Assembly: GCA_947627575.1 (NCBI GenBank)
Contig: CANQWN010000001.1
Span: forward strand, 62,001 to 126,000
Reading direction: 5' to 3'
DNA from: an uncultured Clostridia bacterium
GTDB taxonomy: Bacteria; Bacillota; Clostridia; Christensenellales; Borkfalkiaceae
DNA: 64,000 nt
Shown: piece after piece, positions 18,776 to 29,876 of the stretch
Layout of the letters: every line of letters begins with the position of its first letter
Numbering within the stretch: position 1 is the stretch's first letter
Notes under the pieces: model-generated
Database searches by the model: none
What the model was told of the DNA's origin: nothing
What the model saw: the letters and a program-made list of their open reading frames with translations, nothing else
Made by a program: the position numbers and the translations under genes

Positions 18776-19903
18776 ATGAAACTTGTAACCGCAGGCGAAT
18801 CTCACGGCAAAGCCATTGTAGGCATAATAGAAGGTTTGCCCTCCAATCTCGAAATAGACATAGACGAAATAAACGCCGCCTTGGCGTTGCGGCAAAGCGG
18901 ATACGGCAGAGGCGCAAGGCAGAAGATAGAGCGCGACAAAGCGGAAATTTTAAGCGGCGTGCGCAACAGGCTTACTTTGGGCAGTCCGCTGGCATTCTGC
19001 GTTTACAATGCGGACTATGAAAACTGGAAAGATTGCATGGCGCCGGATGGATGCGACGTTACGCTTAAAACGCTTACGCGCGTGCGCCCCGGACACGCCG
19101 ACCTTACGGGGCTTAAAAAATTCGGACAGACCGACGCCCGCAATATTTTGGAACGTGCAAGCGCGCGCGAAACGGTTGCCCGCGTTGTGGCGGGAACGGT
19201 TGCAAAGCAATATCTGCGTTCATTCGGCGTGCAGGTAAGCGGATACGTAAAGGGCGTGTGCGGAATAAAAGACCCCCACATATATGCCTTTGAACGCCTT
19301 TCGGAGGCAAAAAACAATCCGCTGTTTATGTTGGATCCCGATATCGAAAAACAGGCGATGCTTAAAATAGACGGGCTTAAAGCGGAGGGCGATACCGCAG
19401 GCGGACTTATAGAAATACGCGTAAAAGGGCTTAAAAGCGGCTTCGGCAGTTGTATGACGTACGGCGAAAAACTCGACGCCCGCCTATGCGCCGCAATGAT
19501 GGGGGTGCAGGCGATAAAGGGCGTTGAAGTGGGTATGGGTTTTGCCGCGGCGGACAGCGCAGGCAGTAAAGTTCACGACGAAATTTATTACGACGGCGCG
19601 TTCCGCCATAGCAGCAACAATGCCGGCGGAATAGAGGGCGGAATGTCCAACGGGGAAGAAATTGTTTTGCGCGCCGCAATGAAGCCCATTCCCACGCTTA
19701 TGAAGGGGCTTCATACCGTGGATTACGTTACACATAAACCCGAAACGGCTGCGGCGGAAAGAAGCGACGTAGCCGCTGTGTGCGCGGCTGAAATAATATT
19801 GGAAAGCGCCGTTGCTTTTGCCCTTGCGGAAAGCGTTTCCGAAAGGCTTGGCGGCGACAATATGAAAGAAGCGATCGAAAGATACGGAGGGCTGCCCGAT
19901 TAA
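18776..19903 (+). CDS. aroC: Chorismate synthase
   Basis: TAGESHGKAIVGIIEGLPSNLEID; RVRPGHADLTG; ERASARETVARV. Confidence 0.95.
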   Translation: MKLVTAGESHGKAIVGIIEGLPSNLEIDIDEINAALALRQSGYGRGARQKIERDKAEILSGVRNRLTLGSPLAFCVYNADYENWKDCMAPDGCDVTLKTLTRVRPGHADLTGLKKFGQTDARNILERASARETVARVVAGTVAKQYLRSFGVQVSGYVKGVCGIKDPHIYAFERLSEAKNNPLFMLDPDIEKQAMLKIDGLKAEGDTAGGLIEIRVKGLKSGFGSCMTYGEKLDARLCAAMMGVQAIKGVEVGMGFAAADSAGSKVHDEIYYDGAFRHSSNNAGGIEGGMSNGEEIVLRAAMKPIPTLMKGLHTVDYVTHKPETAAAERSDVAAVCAAEIILESAVAFALAESVSERLGGDNMKEAIERYGGLPD

Positions 19904-19905
19904 CT

Positions 19906-20982
19906 ATGAATATGAAAAAAATAGAAATAAATACCAAATATTCAAGCAGTACTGTGTATTGCGGTACAGACGCCTTTGACGAGCGTGCTCCGCTTTTGAA
20001 AGACAGGCAGCTTTATATAATTACCGACGGCAACGTATTCGCCTTTTACAGGTATACGATGTGGGAAGTTTTCGGCGACTTTGTTCCCATTCACATACTT
20101 CCCGCAGGAGAAACCGCCAAAACTTTCCGATATGTAATCGAAATCATAAGGGATATGATAAAAAGCGGCATTGGGAGAGACGGTTGCGTACTTGCGATAG
20201 GCGGCGGCGTGGTAGGCGATATAGCGGGGCTTGTTGCGTCCATCTATATGCGCGGCATACACTTTGTCCAGATGCCCACGTCCTTGCTTGCAATGGTAGA
20301 TAGTTCGGTGGGCGGCAAAACCGCTATCGATCTGGACGGCGTAAAAAATGTAGTGGGCACGTTTTATCCCGCAGAAGAAGTGATAATCGATCCCGACTTT
20401 TTGCTTACTATCCCTTACCGCGAAATAAGGTGCGGTTTGGGTGAAATAGTAAAATACGGCGCTCTGGACGAAAATATTTATAACTTTTTATATGAAAATT
20501 TCGATAAAATAGCCAAACCCGACAAGGCGTTTATCGACAATATAATTCCTCTGTGCGTGGAACATAAGGCGAGCGTCGTCAGGGAAGACGAATTTGAAAG
20601 GACGGGCTTGCGCAAATCGCTTAATATGGGGCACACCACGGGGCACGCCTTCGAGCTTACGTACGCACGTAAAACCCACGGCGAATTTGTGCTTATAGGT
20701 ATGTATTACGAATTGTATATCGCCACCATAAAGGGTGTGTGCAAGGGGGAATACAGCAACAAGATTGCCGCGCTGATAAATCAGGTGGTAAAACATATCC
20801 CCGCATACGAAGACATAGAAAAAGCAGTGGAAAAGGCAAAGCACGATAAAAAGAATACGGAAGGTCTCGTTTCCATTATAGTGCCCACGGAAGTGGGGAA
20901 GTTTACGGAAATGAAGCTGGAATTCAATGAATATAAACGTCTGATCGTGCAGTGTAGGGATTGGATAAGGGGCGATAAATGA
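19906..20982 (+). CDS. aroB: 3-dehydroquinate synthase
   Basis: IGGGVVGDIAGLVASIYMRGIHFVQMPTSLLAMVDSSVGGKTAID; LNMGHTTGHAFE. Confidence 0.95.
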   Translation: MNMKKIEINTKYSSSTVYCGTDAFDERAPLLKDRQLYIITDGNVFAFYRYTMWEVFGDFVPIHILPAGETAKTFRYVIEIIRDMIKSGIGRDGCVLAIGGGVVGDIAGLVASIYMRGIHFVQMPTSLLAMVDSSVGGKTAIDLDGVKNVVGTFYPAEEVIIDPDFLLTIPYREIRCGLGEIVKYGALDENIYNFLYENFDKIAKPDKAFIDNIIPLCVEHKASVVREDEFERTGLRKSLNMGHTTGHAFELTYARKTHGEFVLIGMYYELYIATIKGVCKGEYSNKIAALINQVVKHIPAYEDIEKAVEKAKHDKKNTEGLVSIIVPTEVGKFTEMKLEFNEYKRLIVQCRDWIRGDK

Positions 20983-21788
20983 AAAAATTAAAACTTGCGG
21001 TGATAGGTAAGGACGTTTCGCAATCTTTAAGCCCCGCAATGCAGACGTTTATTGCGGAAAATACGGGCAATTTCATCGATTATTCCGCCGTTTCTATTCC
21101 CGAAGAACAGTTTGAAGACAGGATAGATGAAATTCTCGAAACTTTCGACGGGATAAACGTTACTATACCTTACAAACTTAAAATAATTCCCCATCTTTCC
21201 CGCGTTTACGGCGACGCAAAAACTTTCGGCGCGGTGAACACGGTGCGTTGCGGCGACAAGTCCGGGTACAACACCGACGGTAAGGGCTTTGCGCTTATGC
21301 TTGAAAGCAACGGCGTAAAAACCTGCGGAGAAGCCGCGCTTGTGTTGGGCGCGGGCGGCGCCGGAAGAAGCGTTGCGCTCACTCTGTCCGCAATGGGTTG
21401 TTCAAGCGTCAGCTTTTACGACTGCAATTCCGCGGCGGCTGAAAGGGCGGCGGCAGAACTCGGGTTAGGCTGTGCGGAAAGTCCCGAACAGGGCGAATAC
21501 GGCATAATAATAAACGCTACGGGCGTGGGAATGCATAAAACAACGGGTGTTTCGCCCGTCGGTGAAAGCGTGCTGTCCAAATGTAAAGCCGCGGTGGATC
21601 TTATCTATCAACCCGCAAAAAGCAAATTTCTCGAAATAGCGGAAGGGTTGGGTAAAAAAATTGTAAACGGAAGCGCAATGCTTTTTTATCAGGCGTATTA
21701 CGCGCAGAGAATCTTTCTCGGCAAGTCTGCAAGCGCAAGCGTCGCAAAAAAACTTTTTGAAAAATATTCGGGTGGAAACGATTTATGA
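20979..21788 (+). CDS. aroE: Shikimate dehydrogenase
   Basis: VIGKDVSQSLSPAMQ, INVTIPYK, GAVNTVR, VLGAGGAGRSVA. Confidence 0.93.
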   Translation: MKKLKLAVIGKDVSQSLSPAMQTFIAENTGNFIDYSAVSIPEEQFEDRIDEILETFDGINVTIPYKLKIIPHLSRVYGDAKTFGAVNTVRCGDKSGYNTDGKGFALMLESNGVKTCGEAALVLGAGGAGRSVALTLSAMGCSSVSFYDCNSAAAERAAAELGLGCAESPEQGEYGIIINATGVGMHKTTGVSPVGESVLSKCKAAVDLIYQPAKSKFLEIAEGLGKKIVNGSAMLFYQAYYAQRIFLGKSASASVAKKLFEKYSGGNDL

Positions 21789-22195
21789 AATTTTTATTTA
21801 TCAACGGCGTCAACCTCAATCTGACGGGAATACGCGAAAAAGGTGTATACGGGGAGCAAACTCTCGACGAAATCAACGCGCAAATAAAGGCGCATTTCAA
21901 GGACGACGAGTGCGGATTTTTCCAAAGCAATTGCGAGGGGGAAATTTGCACGGCTATACAGACGGCAAAGTGCGACGGGATAATTCTCAACGCGGGCGCA
22001 TATACGCATTACAGTTACGCCATTCGCGACGCAATCGCTTCCGTTGCCACGCCCGTTGTAGAAGTTCATATGTCAAACGTCCATTCGCGCGAACAATTCA
22101 GGCATACTTCGGTTATTTCGGAAGTGTGCAAAGGCGTGATATGCGGCTTCGGCAAAAACAGCTATATCCTTGCCGCGGAAAGTTTTAAATTATGA
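21785..22195 (+). CDS. aroQ: 3-dehydroquinate dehydratase type II
   Basis: FINGVNLNLTGIREKGVYGEQTLDEI, ILNAGAYTHYSYAIRDAI, VEVHMSN. Confidence 0.93.
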   Translation: MKFLFINGVNLNLTGIREKGVYGEQTLDEINAQIKAHFKDDECGFFQSNCEGEICTAIQTAKCDGIILNAGAYTHYSYAIRDAIASVATPVVEVHMSNVHSREQFRHTSVISEVCKGVICGFGKNSYILAAESFKL

Positions 22196-22686
22196 ATCTT
22201 GCGCTTATAGGTATGCCGGGCAGCGGCAAAACCACCGTTTCGCGCATTTTGGGCGAAAAGTACGGGTTTGAAGTTACCGATACGGACGCCATAGTCGAAA
22301 AAAAATACGGCAAAATAGCCGATATATTTGAAAAATACGGGGAAGAATACTTCCGCGGGCTTGAAACGCGCGCCGTAAAGGAGGCGTGCGGCGGAGACGG
22401 CAGGGTTATATCCACGGGCGGCGGCTGTATTTTGCGCGAACAAAACAGAATGATGCTTGCCAAAAACTGCAAAATAATTTATTTGCGCGCAACCGTAGAA
22501 ACGTTGCTTGAAAGACTGCGCGGCGACAATTCAAGGCCGCTTTTGAAAGGCGATGCGGAGGGACGGCTGAAAGAACTTTACGCCGAGCGCGCCGAAATTT
22601 ATTCGCGTTCCGCGCATTTGATTGTGGATACGGACGTAATCGCTCCCGAACGGACAGCCGAAGTTATAATGGAGAGGGTAAAATGA
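22192..22686 (+). CDS. aroK: Shikimate kinase
   Basis: LIGMPGSGKTTVSRILGEKYGFEVTDTDAIVE; FRGLETRAV; STGGGCILRE. Confidence 0.93.
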   Translation: MNLALIGMPGSGKTTVSRILGEKYGFEVTDTDAIVEKKYGKIADIFEKYGEEYFRGLETRAVKEACGGDGRVISTGGGCILREQNRMMLAKNCKIIYLRATVETLLERLRGDNSRPLLKGDAEGRLKELYAERAEIYSRSAHLIVDTDVIAPERTAEVIMERVK

Positions 22687-23408
22687 AAACTGCGCTTATA
22701 ACGGGCGGAACAAAGGGCATAGGCAAGGCGATCGCCCTCGAATTTTTGCGCAACGGGTATGAAGTTGTGCTTAATTACCGCAACGACGAACGTACCGCCG
22801 TTGCCACGCAGGAAGAATTCAATATGTTGGGATATTGGCCCGTCTTAATGCGCGCCGACGTTTCCGACGAAATCAAAGTGCGCGAAATGTTCAAGGAATT
22901 TTTCACTATTTACGAAAATCTTGACGTGCTTGTAAACAACGCGGGCATTTCGCTTATAAAAGTTTTGCAGGAAACGTCCTCCGCGGATTGGAACAGAATT
23001 TTCGACGTCAACGTAAAGGGCGTGTACAACTGTTGCAGGGCGGTATGCGACAATATGATTTCCTGCGGAAAGGGTTGTATAATCAACGTATCTTCCATTT
23101 GGGGCGAAGTGGGCGCAAGTTGCGAAACCGCCTATTCCGCGTCGAAGGGGGCGGTGATTGCTTTTACAAAGGCGCTTGCAAAGGAATTGGCGCCTTCAAA
23201 CGTGCGCGTAAACTGCGTTTCGCCCGGCGTGATAGATACCGATATGAACGCGCACTTTACGGAAGCCGAAATGGTGGATATAGTGGAATCCATTCCCATA
23301 GGCAGGTTGGGTAAGCCGGAGGACGTGGGCAAGGCGTGTATGTATCTCGCGGAGGCGGAATACGTTACGGGCGAAATACTTTCCGTCGGCGGCGGTTTCG
23401 GCAAGTAA
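22683..23408 (+). CDS. Short-chain dehydrogenase, 3-oxoacyl-ACP reductase-like
   Basis: TGGTKGIGKAIA; NNAGIS; YSASKGAVIAFTKALAKELA. Confidence 0.88.
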   Translation: MKTALITGGTKGIGKAIALEFLRNGYEVVLNYRNDERTAVATQEEFNMLGYWPVLMRADVSDEIKVREMFKEFFTIYENLDVLVNNAGISLIKVLQETSSADWNRIFDVNVKGVYNCCRAVCDNMISCGKGCIINVSSIWGEVGASCETAYSASKGAVIAFTKALAKELAPSNVRVNCVSPGVIDTDMNAHFTEAEMVDIVESIPIGRLGKPEDVGKACMYLAEAEYVTGEILSVGGGFGK

Positions 23409-23572
23409 CGGTAATTTTTTACAAAAAAAAGGATAAACGGAAAATTTTTCGTATTAATGTATGAGTTTCGGAAATTGATACGGAAAATTTTTTTATTTTA
23501 GCGCATAAAAAGTGAAATATCGCAACATATATCGATATTTTGGGTTACAGTCATAAGTCAAGGGGATAGCCG

Positions 23573-24601
23573 ATGGATAAAATTCCACCTTTGTATAAAC
23601 GCACGTTTGAAATGGAAAAGCAGTTCTTTTCGCCGTATGCCGCGTTTTCCGAAAATACCCGCGGGCGCGACCGTGAAGAACAGACCTGCGTTATGCGTAC
23701 GGAATATCAGCGCGACAGGGACAGGATAATCTATTGCAAGGCGTTCAGAAGACTTAAAAACAAAACGCAGGTATTTTTTTCGCCGGAGGGCGACCATTAT
23801 ATAACCCGCCTTACGCATACTCTGGACGTGGCGCAGATTGCAAGAAGCGTCGCCCGTGTTTTGGCGTTGAACGAGGATTTGACCGAAGCCATAGCTTTGG
23901 GGCACGATTTAGGGCATACCCCGTTCGGGCACAGCGGCGAAAGGATATTGAACAAACTTTCCCCTACGGGGTTCAGGCACAACGAACAATCCGTGCGGGT
24001 AGTGGAAGTGCTTGAAAAGGACGGCAAGGGGCTTAACCTTACTTACGAGGTTCGCGACGGTATATTAAACCATAAAAAGAGCGGCGTAGCTTGCACATTG
24101 GAAGGCAAATGCGTTTCGCTTGCCGACAGGATAGCGTACATAAATCATGACCTTGACGACGCCATACGCGCCGGAATTCTCACCCCGGGGGACGTCCCAA
24201 AAAGCATTTCGGACGTGCTGGGCAATACCTCGCGCGAAAGGATAAATACCGCTATTTCTTCGATATATTCGCGCAGTAACGGCAAAAACGTTGTGGAAAT
24301 GGACGAAGAAGTGGAAAAAGCAAGCGAAGACTTGCGCAACTTTATGTTTGACAGGGTATATTTCACCGATTCCGCCCGTGGCGAAGAGCAAAAGGCGGAG
24401 CGCATGATATCGGCGATGTTCGATTATTTTACCGAAAACACGGACAAGCTGCCCGCCACATACAGGGATCTGCTTGAAAAATATTCCGCGGAACAAGTTG
24501 TCTGCGATTATATTTCTTCCATGACGGACAGATACGCATTATATACTTTCAATTGCATTTTTGTTCCAAAAGGTTGGGCGTTTACGGACGAGATAAAGTG
24601 A
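23573..24601 (+). CDS. dGTPase-like HD-domain triphosphohydrolase
   Basis: FRRLKNKTQVFFSPEGDHYITRLTHTLDVAQIARSVAR; LGHDLGHTPFGHSGE. Confidence 0.88.
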   Translation: MDKIPPLYKRTFEMEKQFFSPYAAFSENTRGRDREEQTCVMRTEYQRDRDRIIYCKAFRRLKNKTQVFFSPEGDHYITRLTHTLDVAQIARSVARVLALNEDLTEAIALGHDLGHTPFGHSGERILNKLSPTGFRHNEQSVRVVEVLEKDGKGLNLTYEVRDGILNHKKSGVACTLEGKCVSLADRIAYINHDLDDAIRAGILTPGDVPKSISDVLGNTSRERINTAISSIYSRSNGKNVVEMDEEVEKASEDLRNFMFDRVYFTDSARGEEQKAERMISAMFDYFTENTDKLPATYRDLLEKYSAEQVVCDYISSMTDRYALYTFNCIFVPKGWAFTDEIK

Positions 24602-24602
24602 T

Positions 24603-26399
24603 ATGGCAACACCTCTTCAAGAATTTTTGGTGACGTTAAAGGAAAAACTTAATATCGTGGACGTCGCGGGCTGGTATATGACGCTTGAAAAGCGCGGTTC
24701 CGGCTATTGGGCTTGCTGTCCCTTTCACCATGAAAAAACCCCGTCCTTTTCAGTAAACGAACCCGACCAGTTTTATCACTGCTTCGGCTGCGGGGAATCG
24801 GGCGATGTAATCAAACTTGTGCGCGAACTTGAAAATATCGACTTTATGGACGCCGTAAAATTGCTTGCGGATAAAGCCGGGCTTGCAATGCCGCAGTCTG
24901 CGTACGATAGCAGGCAGACGGTGGAAACCAAACGCAAGCGCGACGTTTTGCTTAAAATAATGAACGATTGCGCGCATTTTTATCTGGATAATCTCAATTC
25001 CGGCAATGCGGACGAGCATATAGAATATATATTAAAAAGACGTATTCCTTCAAATATAGTGCGCACGTTCGGTTTGGGCGCAAGTTTAAATTATACCGAC
25101 TTGCCGCAATTTCTGCTTTCCAAGGGCTATTCCAAACAGGATATTGTGGACAGCGGAGCCGTAAACGAAGTGGACGGCAGACTTACCGACGCGCAGGGCG
25201 GCAGGCTGATTTATCCCGTGATAAACGCCATGGACGAGGTTGTGGCTTTCGGCGGCAGGGCGCTTAAAAAAACCGACTTCGCAAAATACAAAAATACCAA
25301 AGAGACGCTTATTTTCAACAAAAGCAAAACTCTGTACAATATAAATCTTCTTAAAAAACTGCGCAAAACGCAGACCATAAAAGAAGTTATAATGGTAGAG
25401 GGGTATATGGATGTGATATCCCTGTATTCCGCCGGGTTTAAAAACGTTGTGGCAAGTATGGGCACATCCCTCACGCAGGATCAGGTAAGGCTTATAAAAC
25501 GCTATACGGATACCGTGCTGATAAGTTATGACGGCGACGCCGCCGGGCAAAAGGCGAATATGCGCGGGTTGGAACTTCTCAAAGACGAGGGGATAAACGT
25601 CAAAGTAGTTCCCCTGCCGGAAGGGCTCGATCCCGACGACGTTATAAAACAACGCGGCGCGGAAGGGTATCAGGCGTGTCTCGACGCGGCTATGCCGCTT
25701 ATCGATTACAAGCTGTCTACCCTGCAAAAGGGCTTCGATTTGTCGAGGACGGAAGATAAGCGCAAATATGTTTCCGAGGCGATAAAGGTAATCAAAACGG
25801 CGGATTCCGCGGCTGAAAAGGAAGACCTGCTTAAACAACTGCGTGAAAAGACGGGCATCACCTACGAATCGCTTTCCCGCGACCTCGATTCTTCGCCGTC
25901 GCCGCAGAAAAAGGTATCGGAAAAACCACCCGCCCGCGCGGGGGACGGCGTATCGGCAATAGTAAAAGCGTCGCGCTTCGTGATAGCCGCCTATCTGTTC
26001 GATAGCAAAATTGCCGCGGGAGTATCCATTGACGAATTGAGTTTTGCGCACGACGTGCATACGATAATCGCAAAGTACGTCAAGTCGAAAAAACTGCTTT
26101 GCGAAAAAATTCAACCGTCTGAACTTTTCGATTTCTTTGAAGAGCGAACTCCCGAGTATGAGGAACTTACCCGCATACTCGATTACAGCGACGGCAACGC
26201 TTTGGACGGCGCGGTTGCGGAAAAATATTTCAACGACTGCGTGCTTGCGCTTAAAGTAAACGAAGTGGACGAAAAAATAAATTCCGTAAAAGCGCTTATA
26301 ACCGCGGAAAACGATTTAAACACGCGTAAAGCGCTTACGGTAAAATTACAACAACTTTTAAAACTTAAAGAAAAAATCAAAATCGGTGAAAAGCTATGA
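24603..26399 (+). CDS. dnaG: DNA primase
   Basis: [32 protein letters not shown] zinc finger; [19 protein letters not shown]. Confidence 0.96.
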   Translation: MATPLQEFLVTLKEKLNIVDVAGWYMTLEKRGSGYWACCPFHHEKTPSFSVNEPDQFYHCFGCGESGDVIKLVRELENIDFMDAVKLLADKAGLAMPQSAYDSRQTVETKRKRDVLLKIMNDCAHFYLDNLNSGNADEHIEYILKRRIPSNIVRTFGLGASLNYTDLPQFLLSKGYSKQDIVDSGAVNEVDGRLTDAQGGRLIYPVINAMDEVVAFGGRALKKTDFAKYKNTKETLIFNKSKTLYNINLLKKLRKTQTIKEVIMVEGYMDVISLYSAGFKNVVASMGTSLTQDQVRLIKRYTDTVLISYDGDAAGQKANMRGLELLKDEGINVKVVPLPEGLDPDDVIKQRGAEGYQACLDAAMPLIDYKLSTLQKGFDLSRTEDKRKYVSEAIKVIKTADSAAEKEDLLKQLREKTGITYESLSRDLDSSPSPQKKVSEKPPARAGDGVSAIVKASRFVIAAYLFDSKIAAGVSIDELSFAHDVHTIIAKYVKSKKLLCEKIQPSELFDFFEERTPEYEELTRILDYSDGNALDGAVAEKYFNDCVLALKVNEVDEKINSVKALITAENDLNTRKALTVKLQQLLKLKEKIKIGEKL

Positions 26400-27454
26400 G
26401 TTTATCTGAACAAAAACTTAACGAAATTTTAAAACAGATTATAGACAGTTACGGCGCGAAAGGTTCCATAACCACCAACAGCCTCTGCGATATAATGGAA
26501 AAATACGAAACCACGCCCACCCAAATGGACTTCGTATACAAATCCATAGCGGAAGCGGGCATCCAGATTATCGACGAGGCGGAACGCGACAAGGAACTTT
26601 ACGAACAGGCGCTTTCCGATATAGGACTTGACGACCCCGTTAAGATGTATCTAAAGGACATAGGCAGGGTGCCGTTGCTTTCTCCGGACGACGAGATAGA
26701 ACTTGCCAGAAGGATGCAGGAGGGCGACGAGGCGGCGAAGAAAAAACTTTCGGAAGCCAACTTGCGCCTTGTCGTTTCGATAGCCAAAAGGTACGTGGGG
26801 CGCGGTATGCTTTTCCTCGATCTCATTCAGGAAGGCAATCTCGGGCTTATGAAAGCCGTCGAAAAATTCGATTATCAAAAGGGCTTTAAATTTTCCACGT
26901 ACGCAACGTGGTGGATAAGGCAGGCGATAACCCGCGCCATAGCGGATCAGGCGCGCACCATCCGTATCCCCGTGCATATGGTGGAAACCATAAACAAACT
27001 TACGCGCGTTTCGCGTATTCTTTTGCAGAAGTACGGCAGGGAACCCACGCCCGAAGAGATAGCCAAAGAGATGAACATCAGCGTAGAGCGCGTTCACGAA
27101 ATACAGAAAATAGCGCAGGATCCCGTCTCTCTCGAAACGCCTATAGGCGAGGAAGAGGACAGCCATCTCGGCGATTTCATAGAGGACGATAAAACCGAAA
27201 CCCCTTCGGAAAGCGTGTCTACCACGATGTTGAAGGAAACGCTTTTAAACGTTTTGAATAGCCTTACCCCCCGTGAAGAAAAAGTTTTGCGTTTGAGGTA
27301 CGGCGTGGACGACGGCAGACCCCGCACTCTGGAAGAAGTGGGCAAGGAATTCAACGTCACCCGCGAAAGAATAAGGCAAATAGAGGCAAAGGCTTTAAGG
27401 AAGTTGCGCCACCCGTCGCGTTCAAAGCATCTTAAAGATTTCCTCGATACCTGA
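26396..27454 (+). CDS. rpoD: Primary sigma factor
   Basis: [44 protein letters not shown]; region 4.2 [22 protein letters not shown]. Confidence 0.96.
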   Translation: MSLSEQKLNEILKQIIDSYGAKGSITTNSLCDIMEKYETTPTQMDFVYKSIAEAGIQIIDEAERDKELYEQALSDIGLDDPVKMYLKDIGRVPLLSPDDEIELARRMQEGDEAAKKKLSEANLRLVVSIAKRYVGRGMLFLDLIQEGNLGLMKAVEKFDYQKGFKFSTYATWWIRQAITRAIADQARTIRIPVHMVETINKLTRVSRILLQKYGREPTPEEIAKEMNISVERVHEIQKIAQDPVSLETPIGEEEDSHLGDFIEDDKTETPSESVSTTMLKETLLNVLNSLTPREEKVLRLRYGVDDGRPRTLEEVGKEFNVTRERIRQIEAKALRKLRHPSRSKHLKDFLDT

Positions 27455-28104
27455 TGCGCCGCGTAGAATTGCTTTGCGGCTATTTGCCCCGTTGCCGTGT
27501 ATTTGCGGACGTGGGGTGCGACCACGGTTATTGCGCCCGCTACGCCGTAAAAAACGGGCTTTGCGAAAGCGCGATAATTTCCGACATAAGCGAAAAAAGC
27601 CTGCAAAAAGCGGAAAAACTGCTTAAAAATTACATAGAAGAGGGTAAAGTCCGTTCCGTCTGTTGCGACGGGCTTGAAAAAGTTTCCGCCGACGGCGTGC
27701 TTATAGCCGGTATGGGCGGAGAAGAGATAATACGCATACTGAAAAATGCTTATATCCCCCGCGCTTTCACCCTGCAACCCATGAAAAACGCGCGCAGGTT
27801 GCGCGGGTATCTGCTTGAAAACGGTTGTCTGCTTACGCAGGACGATTTGTTCTGCGACGGAAAAAATTATTATTTTGTAATCTGCGGGGAATACAACCCC
27901 GACGCCGTCGGTTGCGCCTATACGGAAGCGCAGCTTCGTTACGGCAAACACAGCCTTGAAAATCCGCTTTTGCGCGAATATCTTAAAATACAGCTCGCAA
28001 AAAAACGCGAATATCTCTCGCGCGGGCTATCCGCGGCTTCGCGCGCGGCGGTACAGGAAGAATACAACTTTATCGAGGGGGTACTGAAAGGTGAAATTAA
28101 ATGA
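27454..28104 (+). CDS. trmK: tRNA (adenine(22)-N1)-methyltransferase
   Basis: VFADVGCDHGYCARYAVKNG; IAGMGGEEIIRIL; position after sigA. Confidence 0.88.
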   Translation: MRRVELLCGYLPRCRVFADVGCDHGYCARYAVKNGLCESAIISDISEKSLQKAEKLLKNYIEEGKVRSVCCDGLEKVSADGVLIAGMGGEEIIRILKNAYIPRAFTLQPMKNARRLRGYLLENGCLLTQDDLFCDGKNYYFVICGEYNPDAVGCAYTEAQLRYGKHSLENPLLREYLKIQLAKKREYLSRGLSAASRAAVQEEYNFIEGVLKGEIK

Positions 28105-28870
28105 ATTGTTTGCCGAATTGGAACAGGTTGCGCCCCTTGCGCTATCCCGCGAGTACTGCGAAAAGTTCGGCGCATACGACAACAGCGGCGTACTTATCGA
28201 TTGCGGCGGCGAAATTACGGGCGCGCTTTTCACTTTGGATTTAAGCGCGGAAGCGGTGGAACGCGCAACCGAATTGGGTTACAACCTGATAGTTACGCAC
28301 CATCCCGCAATTTATACGGGTTTGAAGAATATAGATTTCCGCGCGCCTTTAAACAGAGCCATATGCGAATGTATAAAGCGCGGTATAAGCGTTGTGTCCA
28401 TGCATCTCAATTACGACGCGGCTCCGTTCGGCATAGATTACTACCTTATGCGCGGGTTAGGCGGGGAGGAGGGCAAAACAATGCACAACCTTTCCTGCGG
28501 CGCATACGGCAGGGTTTTCAATATTCACCCCACGGCGTTTTCGGATTACGTTGCGGCGGTAGGCAACACTTTTTCAACCCGCAGGATAATCTGTTACGGC
28601 GAGGACCGCACCGTCCGCCGCGTGGCTTCGTTCTGCGGCGCGGGTTGCGATGAACAATCGCTTGCATTTGCCGTTGAAAACGGCGCGGACGTATTTGTTT
28701 CGTCCGATTTGAAACATAACAGGATAGCCGAACTTGTCGCCCGTAAAATCTGCGTTTTGCAGCTTACGCATTATTCGGCGGAAAATTTCGGTTTTCAAAA
28801 AATATATTCAAAATTATCGGCAAGTCTGTCGGTGCCGTCGCATTATTATACCGACGAGTCGCTGATGTGA
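28091..28870 (+). CDS. Nif3-like dinuclear metal center protein (YqfO family)
   Basis: DNSGVLIDCG; LIVTHHPAIYTGLKNID; conserved gene order after trmK. Confidence 0.88.
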   Translation: MKLNELFAELEQVAPLALSREYCEKFGAYDNSGVLIDCGGEITGALFTLDLSAEAVERATELGYNLIVTHHPAIYTGLKNIDFRAPLNRAICECIKRGISVVSMHLNYDAAPFGIDYYLMRGLGGEEGKTMHNLSCGAYGRVFNIHPTAFSDYVAAVGNTFSTRRIICYGEDRTVRRVASFCGAGCDEQSLAFAVENGADVFVSSDLKHNRIAELVARKICVLQLTHYSAENFGFQKIYSKLSASLSVPSHYYTDESLM

Positions 28871-28884
28871 CAAAAGGAGAAAAT

Positions 28885-29592
28885 ATGTCGCAAAATCAAA
28901 TACAATTGCTTTTGAAGTATCAGGAAGAGGATGAAAAAATACTTCGCATCGAAAACGAAGTAAACAATTCGGAACAGCGCAAAAACTATATGAAAGCCCG
29001 CGCATTTTTAAAGGCTGCGCCCGAAAAATTGGACGCAATGGACGCGCGCGCCCTCGAACTTGCAAAACTGCTTGAAAAACTTGTGGCGGAACAGCAGGAT
29101 ATAGCCGAAACGCTTACCGATTTTGAAAATATCGACGAGTTGGTTGAGGACGGCGGCGATATCTCTTTCTATAAAAAGAATCTTTCCCAGCTTACCGAAA
29201 AACTGAAAAAGATAAAAAGCGAGCTTAACAACCTTACAAAATCCGCAAAGGACGCCGACGAGGAATTTCAGGCTTTCAAAAAGAAGACCATAAGCATCCA
29301 AAAACAGTACGAAGAATATAAAAACGCCTATCAGGAATACAGGGCAAAACGCCAGAAAGAGGCTGAAGCCGTCAGGGAAGAGTTGGAAAAACTTTCCGCG
29401 GACATAAGCGAAAAGGCGATGAACGGCTATCAGACGAAGAGAAGCGAACGCATTTTCCCCGTCATTTGCGCCGCCTTGCAGGACAGGTGTTCCAAATGCG
29501 GAATGAGCCTTTCCATCGCCGGTAAGGAAGCGCTTGCCCGCGGCGATATTATCGAGTGCGAAAACTGCCACAGATATCTATTTAAAGGCTGA
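28885..29592 (+). CDS. Coiled-coil zinc-ribbon protein (CT398-like)
   Basis: Long coiled coil and C-terminal CSKCGMSL..ECENCHRYLF. Confidence 0.8.
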   Translation: MSQNQIQLLLKYQEEDEKILRIENEVNNSEQRKNYMKARAFLKAAPEKLDAMDARALELAKLLEKLVAEQQDIAETLTDFENIDELVEDGGDISFYKKNLSQLTEKLKKIKSELNNLTKSAKDADEEFQAFKKKTISIQKQYEEYKNAYQEYRAKRQKEAEAVREELEKLSADISEKAMNGYQTKRSERIFPVICAALQDRCSKCGMSLSIAGKEALARGDIIECENCHRYLFKG

Positions 29593-29639
29593 CCGCCTGT
29601 GCAGTTTGCACAAAAATTAAAAAAATTAGCAAAAAACTG

Positions 29640-29766
29640 TTGACAACTAACTTTTTTTGTGATAACTTATAGGAACTCAATCAAGAGGACTATTTGAACG
29701 GCAGAAAAGCTGTAACTTAATAGGAAGAGCGGTTCGGTTAAATTTATTTAGTCGGACCTTTCTTTT
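29640..29766 (+). ncRNA. Candidate small RNA with promoter and terminator-like hairpin
   Basis: TTGACA (29640) with weak -10 TAACTT at 17-nt spacing; GGTTCGG..TCGGACC hairpin then TTTCTTTTT. Confidence 0.3.
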
Positions 29767-29876
29767 TGCACGGCGCACCGCCGCACAGATTTATTGCGGT
29801 ACGTCGGCGGGGGCGCAAAATCGCGCAAATCCGCGCAAAAAAATGTTGAAAAAGCGGCGCGGGCATAGGGGTGCAT

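Noticed and set aside
18776-23408. Complete shikimate pathway
   Set aside because: aroC, B, E, Q, K present but no EPSP synthase (aroA) or DAHP synthase in the window; gene order otherwise ordinary.
23409-23572. Short repeated CGGAAAATTTTT motifs before the dGTPase gene
   Set aside because: Only two copies in AT-rich intergenic DNA; no clear structure or function.
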